Assembly: GCA_003644105.1 (NCBI GenBank)
Contig: QNBK01000003.1
Span: 1-42,435, forward strand
Reading direction: 5' to 3'
DNA: 42,435 bases
Origin: Spirochaetota bacterium
Lineage (GTDB): Bacteria > Spirochaetota > Spirochaetia > DSM-2461
Position numbers and translations under genes: made by a program. How positions within the stretch are numbered: the stretch's first letter is position 1; the number at the start of each line of letters is the position of its first letter. Shown one piece after another: positions 9,742 through 18,188 of the stretch. A model generated the notes under the pieces. The model was not told the origin of the DNA, did no database searches, and saw nothing but the letters and a program-made list of their open reading frames with translations.

Positions 9742-10985
9742 CGGAGAATCGTTCACATTCTATACTGTTGTTCATGAATATCCGGAAAATGGCTGAACAG
9801 CTGAAAAAATTTCTCAAAGCGGTTATCCGGAATATTATTGATGACCGCTTGTTTTTCCGGGCTTCAAGCCTGGCTTTTACCAGTTTTATTTCCCTGGTGC
9901 CTTTGACGATGATAATTTATTCATTCGGAGGGTTCGATCAGCTTAGTGAACGCCTGATGGAAGGTATAGCGAAAATCCTTCTTCCCGAAGGAACTGAGGG
10001 TATCATTCAAACTATCAGCAGCTTTACCAACAACGCACGAAGACTTGGAACCTGGGGAACCCTGCTGTTTCTTTTTGCCGCCGTAATGCTGTTCAACGCC
10101 ATGGAATCCCATCTGAACGATATATTCCGGGCCCGTCCACGGAAGGGTCCTGTATTACGCATCGGCATGTATATCGCTTCCCTGGCTCTGGTTTCACTCG
10201 TTTTCGGTGTGGGATTCGGTCCCTTAGCCGGTTTGATGGGGGTTTGGAACAGTGTTCCCGGTTATATAAAGGGAGTACTTGGGCTGGCTCTCTCAATACT
10301 CGGATCCATGCTGGGTATGATGATGCTGTTCGGTTTGATAAGTGCGGCCAGGGTAAAATTCAGATCTGCAACTCTGGGAGCTTTTATCGGTGCATTAGGT
10401 TTGCAGGCGGCCAAATCCGGATTTACCCTGTGGACCACCCATTCTGTCCGGCAATCTGTTATATACGGATCTCTGGTATTTATTCCCCTTCTGCTCATCT
10501 GGCTGAATGTGGCCTGGATTGTTATTCTGATATCCGCGGAAATTACCTACGCTAATCAAATTGAAGGTGGTAGAAAACCACCACTGGGTTATACAACCCC
10601 GGCTGAGGAAACAGAAGTAGGCTGGAAAGTATTTCTATCTCTGGCCGACGACTTCCGGATCGGAAAAAAACCACCGGGGATAAAGGATCTGTCAAACCGG
10701 TTATCCATCGATGAGCGCCGGGTGGATACAATAATCAAGAGGCTCGAAGAAGGCGGAATGGTTCATCAGCTTCTGCATCATCCCTCGGGGTTTATTCCGG
10801 CGAAGGCCCCGGCGGATCTTAAGGCCGCAGACGTGTTTGCCGTTATTACCGGCTGGAACGGGCAGGAAGACTCGGAAAATGTTAACAAAGCATTCCCTAT
10901 AATCCGCGATGGAATCAAATCTTCCCTGGCCGAACGCACTGTCCGTTCTTTTCTTATTGAAGAAGAGAACTGCAATTTCTCATGA
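9738..10985 (+). CDS. YihY/BrkB-family membrane protein with C-terminal winged-helix-like domain
   Basis: FFRASSLAFTSFISLVPLT, multi-TM, WLNVAWIVILISAEITYA; C-terminal IKDLSNRLSIDERRVDTIIKRLEEGGMVHQ resembles a wHTH. ATG at 9774 is an alternative start. Confidence 0.85.
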   Translation: MTENRSHSILLFMNIRKMAEQLKKFLKAVIRNIIDDRLFFRASSLAFTSFISLVPLTMIIYSFGGFDQLSERLMEGIAKILLPEGTEGIIQTISSFTNNARRLGTWGTLLFLFAAVMLFNAMESHLNDIFRARPRKGPVLRIGMYIASLALVSLVFGVGFGPLAGLMGVWNSVPGYIKGVLGLALSILGSMLGMMMLFGLISAARVKFRSATLGAFIGALGLQAAKSGFTLWTTHSVRQSVIYGSLVFIPLLLIWLNVAWIVILISAEITYANQIEGGRKPPLGYTTPAEETEVGWKVFLSLADDFRIGKKPPGIKDLSNRLSIDERRVDTIIKRLEEGGMVHQLLHHPSGFIPAKAPADLKAADVFAVITGWNGQEDSENVNKAFPIIRDGIKSSLAERTVRSFLIEEENCNFS

Positions 10986-12508
10986 AAAGAAAAGGTGTTG
11001 TCTACACACCGGAATACTGGGCGGATTGGGCTGTAGAAACATACGGGATTGCCGAAAAGTGGATAAAAGGCGGAGTGATTCTGGATCCGGGCTGCGGCGA
11101 AGGCTCTTTAACAACCGCTGTTATCCGCCGGGCATTCCGCATGGGTTATTCTCCAACTCCCGACGATCTGACCCGACTGAACTGTATCGATCGGGATAAG
11201 GAAGCCCTCAGTGTATTCAAAGAAGAACTTCCGGGGATTACAGGTATGCTTTTCTCCGAGGTTTCTTTCAGCGTGAGTGATTATCTGCTTGAACCACCGG
11301 GAATCAGAGCGGATGTCGTTTTTTCCAATCCTCCCTGGATTTCATTCGGTGATATGGATAATGAAGACAAGGAAAAATACAAACCTGTATTCCGGAGTTC
11401 CGGCCTTACCCCGAACCCGAAAAGCCTTATCCTCGGGGGATCCCGGATAGACCTGGCGGCCCTGTTTGTTGCCGTTGCCCTGAACCGGGATACCTCAGAA
11501 AACGGAGAGGGAGTTTTTTTTCTACCCAGCTCTCTTTTCCGAAGTGAGGCAGCTCACAGTGCATTCAGGCAGCTGAAACTTCCCGGCGGACGATCCTTTG
11601 CCCTGAAAGAAGTATGGGATATGGAAGGGGGAGTACCCTTCCCGGGAGCGGGAACAGCTTATTGTCTGGCACATTACAAAGCCGACGAAATACAGAAATG
11701 GCCCGTTTCCTGGTTTATTTCAGAACCGGGGAATGCCTGGAAAAAGATGGAAGCCGATCCTGCTGAAGACCCTGAATCGCCCCTGTTGCCCAGACCTGCC
11801 GGTTCTCCCCGTATCCACCCTCCCCGGATACATGTTCCCCAGGGAACAGTGCCCAGGCAGGGGGTAAACAGCCAGGGGGCTACAGCCGTGTTTCATATCA
11901 GAGAAATCGGTGAAGTAAAAGACGGCAGACTGCCTGTGGTGGGTAAAAACGGTGTTCAGGGTTTCCTGCCTGAAGAGCTTGTTTTTCCTCTTATGAGTGT
12001 TTCCACTTTCTCTGAAAATAGAGAAATCGGAGATGAGCCGGTCCCCGACAAATGGGTATTCATGCCCTACAGGCAAAATGGTAAAGTTTTGAACAGGGAA
12101 GAACTTGAAGCGTTCCCCGATGCCCTTGAATGGGTAGAACGTCATCAGGTTGAACTGATAAATAGGCGGGGCATGATGCTGAAACAGGTTATGAAAAAAG
12201 GGATTTACTGGTCAATGATCGGTATCGGCCCCTATTCTTTTGCCCCATGGAAGCTTGCCTGGGAGTCTTACGGCCGCAATCGCTTTGTTCCCAGGCTGTT
12301 CAGTGCCGAAGATGGAGTTCACTGGCAGGGGAACCAGGCGCTCCATGCCTACCTTCCATTTTATGATAAAACAGCGGCCAAAAGGGCATATGAAGATTTC
12401 TTATCACCTGATCTGGAGGGATATCTGAAATTACTCGGAGGGGCGGGAACGAAAAACTGGGCTCAGCCGGGGCGGATACGCCGGCTTCTGGCAAGCGAAT
12501 CTCTGTAA
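10982..12508 (+). CDS. N6-adenine-type DNA methyltransferase-like protein, no restriction partner visible
   Basis: Motif I ILDPGCGEGSL, motif IV VVFSNPPWISF, C-terminal target-recognition-like region. 4-nt overlap with the upstream gene. Confidence 0.75.
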   Translation: MKRKGVVYTPEYWADWAVETYGIAEKWIKGGVILDPGCGEGSLTTAVIRRAFRMGYSPTPDDLTRLNCIDRDKEALSVFKEELPGITGMLFSEVSFSVSDYLLEPPGIRADVVFSNPPWISFGDMDNEDKEKYKPVFRSSGLTPNPKSLILGGSRIDLAALFVAVALNRDTSENGEGVFFLPSSLFRSEAAHSAFRQLKLPGGRSFALKEVWDMEGGVPFPGAGTAYCLAHYKADEIQKWPVSWFISEPGNAWKKMEADPAEDPESPLLPRPAGSPRIHPPRIHVPQGTVPRQGVNSQGATAVFHIREIGEVKDGRLPVVGKNGVQGFLPEELVFPLMSVSTFSENREIGDEPVPDKWVFMPYRQNGKVLNREELEAFPDALEWVERHQVELINRRGMMLKQVMKKGIYWSMIGIGPYSFAPWKLAWESYGRNRFVPRLFSAEDGVHWQGNQALHAYLPFYDKTAAKRAYEDFLSPDLEGYLKLLGGAGTKNWAQPGRIRRLLASESL

Positions 12509-12516
12509 GAGGAGTA

Positions 12517-13551
12517 TCAGTACCGGAACCCTCCGAAAAGAGAAAAAGACATCATGTTCACCGATCCGGTATCAATCGAAAAATCCCACCACTCAAAACG
12601 TATCCCGCTGAAACCCCGATTAAAATACCAGGCTGCATCCAGCCTGTAATCCACAGTTTCCAGTATTTCCTGGCTGTCTGAACTATAGATTCTTAAACCA
12701 CCACCGAACACCAGCCGTTCCAGAGATTCCACCTTGAAAATATGATAAAACAGTGGATCGGCACCCCAGAGTCCCAGATACAATGCCCAGCTGTAATCCA
12801 CTCCCAGATTTTTATCGTTTGTTGTCAGCATTGAGCCGCCGAAGTCGATACCCAGTTCAAGGCGCGAAACTTTATTTTCAAGTAAAAAACCTCTTAGATT
12901 TATCCCCAGATCCAGAGCATTGAACAGGATGTCCGGTTCTCCGGGAGCCCAGGAATATCCGTTGCTTCTGAAGTTAAACCCCAGACTTCTGCCGAGAAAA
13001 GGCATCCAGTATCTGAAATCTGCCCGTAAGGATGAATAAAAAAACTCATTGGAGGATGACCAGGTATTGATAGTTTCCGAAGACAGAGGATTTACGGCAA
13101 ATATTTTTATTCCCAGATCGAGACGCAGCGTATCTCGATAAGCTGAAGGTGGATTTCTCTTGTCGTTTTCACCCCGGTCTATCACAAATTTAGGCGTTTC
13201 ATCATCCGATACTGTTCCCTGTTCGGAATCGGTATCCGCCGGTTTTACATCAACCGCTGTTCCTTCTGCCCAGGACTGCTGTGCTTCATCAAGGGCTTGA
13301 AGCTCCAGTATTGAACTTTTATAGGAAGGAATTCTGGGATCCAGAGGATTCAGTTTTTCAGCATCCACGAGAGCATTCAAAGCTTTATCCCACTCACCAA
13401 GTTCGGCTGAAGTAAGAGCAAAGTCCAGCAGGGCATCCACCTCGGGATTTGCCGTATAGAGTTCCACAACAGACTCCGCCTGGGAAAATAGGGAGATGGG
13501 AAGCAATGAGATTAGAATTGATACTATAATTATGTTAAAAAAAACCTTCAC
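12517..13551 (-). CDS. exported TPR-containing protein with C-terminal beta-rich (outer-membrane-like) region
   Basis: Signal peptide MKVFFNIIIVSILISLLPISLFSQA; TPR-like segment LGEWDKALNALVDAEKLNPLDP; aromatic-rich alternating C-terminus ending FGGFRY. Confidence 0.6.
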   Translation of the reverse strand: MKVFFNIIIVSILISLLPISLFSQAESVVELYTANPEVDALLDFALTSAELGEWDKALNALVDAEKLNPLDPRIPSYKSSILELQALDEAQQSWAEGTAVDVKPADTDSEQGTVSDDETPKFVIDRGENDKRNPPSAYRDTLRLDLGIKIFAVNPLSSETINTWSSSNEFFYSSLRADFRYWMPFLGRSLGFNFRSNGYSWAPGEPDILFNALDLGINLRGFLLENKVSRLELGIDFGGSMLTTNDKNLGVDYSWALYLGLWGADPLFYHIFKVESLERLVFGGGLRIYSSDSQEILETVDYRLDAAWYFNRGFSGIRFEWWDFSIDTGSVNMMSFSLFGGFRY

Positions 13552-14321
13552 CGAAGATTCACCTGCCCACCCAAGCTCCTCCAGAGGTTAGAATCGGGAA
13601 AGTCCGGAAAAACTCCCCCCCAGTTCCCTCTGATTGTCGGCTTTTTCAGTTCTTCTGAAAGAGTATTCAAAAATTTACCCCTGATCATGTCCACAGCACC
13701 GAAAGAAGCAAGGTGCCGGGTGTGCTGCTGACAGTCGATCAGTCCGAATCCTGAGTCTATCAGTACTCCTGTCAGAGCACTGAAAGCAACTTTTGATGCA
13801 TCAGAACGGCGGGTAAACATGGATTCCCCATAGTAGCACCCCCCCAGAGAAACCCCATACAATCCTCCGGCTAAATCACCATCCGTCCAGGCTTCAACTG
13901 AATGAGCATAACCCAGCCGGTGAAGCTGAATGTAGGCATCCCGCATCTCATCGGTTATCCAGGTTCCCTCCTGTTCCGGCCGACTTACATCCCGGCATCC
14001 TGATATCACCATATCAAAAGCCTTATCCAAAGTGAGTTCAAAGGGGTTTTTACGAATTTTCTTCTTCAAACTGGAAGAAATATGAACCCTTTCGGGGAAG
14101 ATTACAAACCGCGGGTTTAGACTCCACCAGAGTATGGGGTCGTCATCAGAGTACCAGGGAAAGATACCCCGACTGTACGCTGAAAGGAGAGTTTCGGTGG
14201 AAAGATTCCCTCCTACGGCAATAAGATCGCCATTTACTTCAGAAGGATCGGGAAACTCAATATCCGCATTTAGAAAGGTACTCTCAGTGATGATCGGCCT
14301 CCGTCCTGATCCGGATGTCAT
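13548..14321 (-). CDS. aat: leucyl/phenylalanyl-tRNA--protein transferase
   Basis: GGNLSTETLLSAYSRGIFPWYSDDDPILWWSLNPRFVIFP, HSVEAWTDGDLAGGLYGVSLGGCYYGESMFTRRSDASKVA, IDCQQHTRHLASFGA. Exact start uncertain; it overlaps the clpA 3' end. Confidence 0.93.
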   Translation of the reverse strand: MTSGSGRRPIITESTFLNADIEFPDPSEVNGDLIAVGGNLSTETLLSAYSRGIFPWYSDDDPILWWSLNPRFVIFPERVHISSSLKKKIRKNPFELTLDKAFDMVISGCRDVSRPEQEGTWITDEMRDAYIQLHRLGYAHSVEAWTDGDLAGGLYGVSLGGCYYGESMFTRRSDASKVAFSALTGVLIDSGFGLIDCQQHTRHLASFGAVDMIRGKFLNTLSEELKKPTIRGNWGGVFPDFPDSNLWRSLGGQVNLR

Positions 14322-16719
14322 CCCCTTCAACATCTGCAACGGCCCGGCCTCCGGCGGATAGTGATCCGAAAAGGACTTCATCAACAAAAAAGCCTTTGAT
14401 CTTATCCTCTACAAGCCGGGCAATATTCCTGGCACCGAACTCCGGAGAATAACCCTTATCTGCAATCCAGATGAGCGCAGCCTCGGTAACATCCAGAATC
14501 ACCCCTTTCGGAGTAAGCATATCTCTGAAGCTCTCTATCTCCTTACGGACAATGTTCAATACAACATCATGACCAAGACGCTCGAATTTAACCACTTTAT
14601 CAAGCCGGTTTCGAAATTCAGGAGAAAATACACGCTGTACCGCATCATCAAGAACTCCATTGCTGAACTCGCCACCGCCAAAGCCGATCTTCTGCCTGCC
14701 GATTTCCCGGGCACCGGCGTTAGAGGTCATTATAATCACTACATTTCGGAAATCAGCCTTACGCCCCATGTTATCGGTTACAGTTGCATAATCCATCATC
14801 TGAAGCAGAATGTTGTACACATCCTGATGGGCTTTTTCAATTTCATCCAGGAGCAGTACCGCATGGGGAGTTTTCCGAATAGCATCGGTAAGGATTCCAC
14901 CCTCCTCATACCCCACATACCCAGGAGGCGAGCCGATTAACCGGCTTACAGTGTGTTTCTCCTGATACTCACTCATATCAAAACGGTGAAGAGGTACACC
15001 CAGCTCCATTGCCAGGCTCCGGGCCAGTTCTGTTTTCCCTACACCTGTGGGTCCGACGAAAAGAAAGCTGGCCACCGGTTTATCAGGACGGCGGAAACCC
15101 GCCCGGGAACGCTTGATAGCCGATGCCACTTCGTTTACCGCTCCATCCTGGCCGAAAATAACAGTTTTTAGAGCTTCAGAAAGTGATTTCAGGCGGTCAG
15201 TTTCACCGGCGGAAACTGTTTTTTCCGGTATCCGTGCTATTTTCGCAAGAACTTTTTCAATATCTGAAACGTGGACTATCGGGAAAGCTGTCCCCATAGG
15301 GGTGCTTTCAGCCGGGAGTTCACCGAAGAGTTCACCGGGTTTCAGATTTGCCGGCTCCCCGGCTTCCGGGTCTGCATCTTCCTCATCTCCAGAAGAGAGG
15401 TTATAGCTTCCGGACTGTTTTTCCTCGTGGAGACGTTTCCAGGCTCCGGCCTCATCAATCAGGTCGATAGCCTTATCCGGAAGGTGTTTTTCGTTAAGAA
15501 ACTGGTCGGAGAGATTTACTGCGGCCCTTAATGCCTCATCTTCATAAACCACCCCATGGTGCTCCTGATAAGCCTCCCGGAGTCCGAGAAGGATGTGGTA
15601 AGTTTCATCTTTAGTGGGCTCAGGAACTTCGATTCGCTGAAAGCGCCTGGCCAGGGCATGGTCTTTCTCAAAATACTTTTTAAAATCATCGTAGGTTGTT
15701 GACCCGATGCACCTCAGCTTTCCGGACATCAAAGCCGGCTTAAGGAGATTCGAGGCATCCATACTCCCTCCGGATGTGGCTCCTGCACCAATCACGGTGT
15801 GAATCTCATCGATAAAGAGTATCACCCGGTCCCGCTCTTCCAGATCTTTGAGAACCTTTTTAATCCTCTCCTCAAAATCCCCTCGATAACGGGTTCCGGC
15901 GAGAAGAGAGCCCATATCCAAAGACCAGATTCTAAAATTCTTTAGAAAACCCGGAACATTGCCGTCGACGATTCTCCTGGCAAGTCCCTCGGTAATGGCG
16001 GTTTTACCGACACCGGGTTCCCCCACATGAACCGGATTGTTTTTCAGCCTGCGGCTTAACACCTGCATGGTACGTTCCAGGATGTCTTCACGGCCGATAA
16101 GGAGTTCCAATTCCCCATTTTCAGCTCTGGCGGTTAAATCAACGGCAAACTGCTCCAGGGCACCGGGTTTCTTACCCCGTTTCGACCCTCTCGGCTGTGA
16201 CTGTGATGGAGAGTGGGATTCTTCGAAAATATCCCCTATTTCTTCGGGTATTTCATCAAAACCTTGTTCAGATTCCTCTTCAGATTCATTTTCAGTGCCG
16301 CTGATACTGTGGGACACCACCTCCAAAAGTCTTATTCGGCTGACACCGGCTTTCTGCAGATAGTAGGATGCGTAAGAATCGTCCAGCTCGAAAATGGCCA
16401 CCAGAAGATCGGCAGAACTGAGTTCATCTCTCCCTGCACTGCTCAGATGTATCAGAGTTCTTTCGATAACATCCTGCCACCCTTCGGTGAGCATGGGTTC
16501 GGTATCCTTTACAGATTGCAGATATTTGGCGAAATACCCTTCAATATTTTCCCTTATTTCATCAGGATCCGCATCACAGGCCTCCAGGATGAACCGGGGG
16601 GCGTCAAATCCCAGAGCCGTGTAAAGAAGATGCTCCGGGGTGATGTACTCATGCCCCTTGTTCTTCGCTTCATGGTAAGCCGCATTCAGAATTCCCTGAA
16701 CTTCGTCCGTCGGTCTCAT
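14284..16719 (-). CDS. clpA: ATP-dependent Clp protease ATP-binding subunit ClpA
   Basis: N domain (EYITPEHLLYTALG), two AAA+ modules (VGEPGVGKTA; FVGPTGVGKTELA), IGF ClpP loop (RQKIGFGGG), adjacent clpS. Confidence 0.95.
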   Translation of the reverse strand: MRPTDEVQGILNAAYHEAKNKGHEYITPEHLLYTALGFDAPRFILEACDADPDEIRENIEGYFAKYLQSVKDTEPMLTEGWQDVIERTLIHLSSAGRDELSSADLLVAIFELDDSYASYYLQKAGVSRIRLLEVVSHSISGTENESEEESEQGFDEIPEEIGDIFEESHSPSQSQPRGSKRGKKPGALEQFAVDLTARAENGELELLIGREDILERTMQVLSRRLKNNPVHVGEPGVGKTAITEGLARRIVDGNVPGFLKNFRIWSLDMGSLLAGTRYRGDFEERIKKVLKDLEERDRVILFIDEIHTVIGAGATSGGSMDASNLLKPALMSGKLRCIGSTTYDDFKKYFEKDHALARRFQRIEVPEPTKDETYHILLGLREAYQEHHGVVYEDEALRAAVNLSDQFLNEKHLPDKAIDLIDEAGAWKRLHEEKQSGSYNLSSGDEEDADPEAGEPANLKPGELFGELPAESTPMGTAFPIVHVSDIEKVLAKIARIPEKTVSAGETDRLKSLSEALKTVIFGQDGAVNEVASAIKRSRAGFRRPDKPVASFLFVGPTGVGKTELARSLAMELGVPLHRFDMSEYQEKHTVSRLIGSPPGYVGYEEGGILTDAIRKTPHAVLLLDEIEKAHQDVYNILLQMMDYATVTDNMGRKADFRNVVIIMTSNAGAREIGRQKIGFGGGEFSNGVLDDAVQRVFSPEFRNRLDKVVKFERLGHDVVLNIVRKEIESFRDMLTPKGVILDVTEAALIWIADKGYSPEFGARNIARLVEDKIKGFFVDEVLFGSLSAGGRAVADVEGDDIRIRTEADHH

Positions 16720-16721
16720 AT

Positions 16722-17039
16722 TCAGGCCTTCTCCAGAATGCTTTTCAGGGGATATTCTCTCTCCCGGGCCAGCTGAGTTACCTGGGCAACTTTAGTCCGG
16801 CCGATGTCAAAAGGGTATATACCAACCATTCCCCTTCCTTTTTTATGCACATCAAGCATTATTTTCGTCGCTTCAATAGGCTGTTTATGAAATATGGAAA
16901 CCAGGATTTCCACCACAAAATCCCGAGGGGTATAATCATCGTTCAGAAGAACAACCCTCCACATCTCAGGTTCTTTCAGCTCATCCCTGATATCTTCGAG
17001 CAAATCGCCCTGATTGTTATTTTTCGAATTTTCTGCCAT
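16722..17039 (-). CDS. clpS: ATP-dependent Clp protease adaptor ClpS
   Basis: WRVVLLNDDYTPRDFVVEIL, HKKGRGMVGIYPFDIGRTKVAQV; 3 nt upstream of clpA. Confidence 0.96.
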   Translation of the reverse strand: MAENSKNNNQGDLLEDIRDELKEPEMWRVVLLNDDYTPRDFVVEILVSIFHKQPIEATKIMLDVHKKGRGMVGIYPFDIGRTKVAQVTQLAREREYPLKSILEKA

Positions 17040-17165
17040 ATAGTAGGAATTTACGACTTTCAGCCCATACTATCAACAAGGAATGAGCAATGAATGTGTC
17101 ACTTTGGTTTTACAAAAAATAATCCCTGCGTTATCATTAATATAATACATGCCGGGAGGCTCCTG

Positions 17166-17846
17166 ATGAAACGTGCCGCTGTACTTTTATCCTTTTTGTC
17201 CATACTCGTATTTACAACCGTGTCTGTTGCTGCTGCTGAAAATTTTTATGATGACCTTTCCCAGGCCCAGAGATACGATCTTGCCGATGCGTATACCCGT
17301 GTGGCCGTTCAGTTTGATACTCTCGGAGAAAAAGAAAGGGCCGAAGGCTACCGAAACCTGGCTCTGGTAATTTTTCCCGGATTCGGCAATGTGGAACGGC
17401 CGGCACAGGATGAAAAACCTGTCACCGTTAAACGCCCCGAGCAGCAGGCACCAGATCCTTCGGGGGGAGATGCCTCTTACTATTATTTCAACAAACTTCT
17501 CCGGGGAGTATTCAATGAGAATAAATCCCTCACCCTCTCTGTTATTGCCGATCCTCTTTACCTTCCTTTATTCGATGCCGGTGTTGAGAAGACTTTGGTT
17601 TCATCCGAGCTGGACTGGTTTTTTGATGAGTACGATGTAAGTTCCATAGCTCCCTATGATGTATTTCAAATGAATACAGTTCAGGTGACTCCCCTGGATA
17701 ACGGTTACTGGAGACTGGATGTTCAAACCCTTCCCGAATATGCCGATGCGGTTCCCGAAATAACGTTCTGGGCTGAAAAGATGGGGTTTTATTTCAGAAA
17801 ATTCCCCGAAGGCTGGAGACTGGCCGCCATCGGACCTGTTGCCTGA
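17166..17846 (+). CDS. exported hypothetical protein
   Basis: ATG at 17166 with SD GGGAGG; signal peptide MKRAAVLLSFLSILVFTTVSVAAA; no recognised domain. Confidence 0.7.
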   Translation: MKRAAVLLSFLSILVFTTVSVAAAENFYDDLSQAQRYDLADAYTRVAVQFDTLGEKERAEGYRNLALVIFPGFGNVERPAQDEKPVTVKRPEQQAPDPSGGDASYYYFNKLLRGVFNENKSLTLSVIADPLYLPLFDAGVEKTLVSSELDWFFDEYDVSSIAPYDVFQMNTVQVTPLDNGYWRLDVQTLPEYADAVPEITFWAEKMGFYFRKFPEGWRLAAIGPVA

Positions 17847-17876
17847 AAAACGGATTGATTATCGTCTTCCAGGTCT

Positions 17877-18144
17877 TCAAATTCTTCTGAGGGCACCACC
17901 TGGGATGATGGGGAAAAATTCGGGGTGGAATTTGCGGACATAGCCGCAGCTCGGCGAAAGACAGACTGCTAACAGGGCGCGAAATTCGGTGATTCGACGG
18001 CGCCGGAGATTCACTTTAAACCTGTTCTCATACACCGTACAAAGGCGGGTTTCCCGATCCAGCCAGGGGCAGGGACTCGAGAGGTCAATTACCCGGGAAC
18101 CATCCAACTACCGGTTTTTTCATAACAGCACAAACCTCATTCAT
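17877..18144 (-). pseudogene. possible frameshifted remnant of a small Cys-rich protein resembling the YkgJ/UPF0260 zinc/iron-chelating family
   Basis: 76-aa frame reads SSPCPWLDRETRLCTVYENRFKVNLRRRRI...LSPSCGYVRKF. A TAG lies directly before its only start (TTG 18107); another frame (ATG 18144) reads MNEVCAVMKKPVVGWFPGN* and runs into the first. Confidence 0.4.
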
Positions 18145-18188
18145 TACAGTGATTGTCCCACCATTTCGCAATTCAAAAGAACATTATA

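Noticed and set aside
16213-16776. 187-aa plus-strand ORF
   Set aside because: Antisense to clpA and clpS, both firmly identified.
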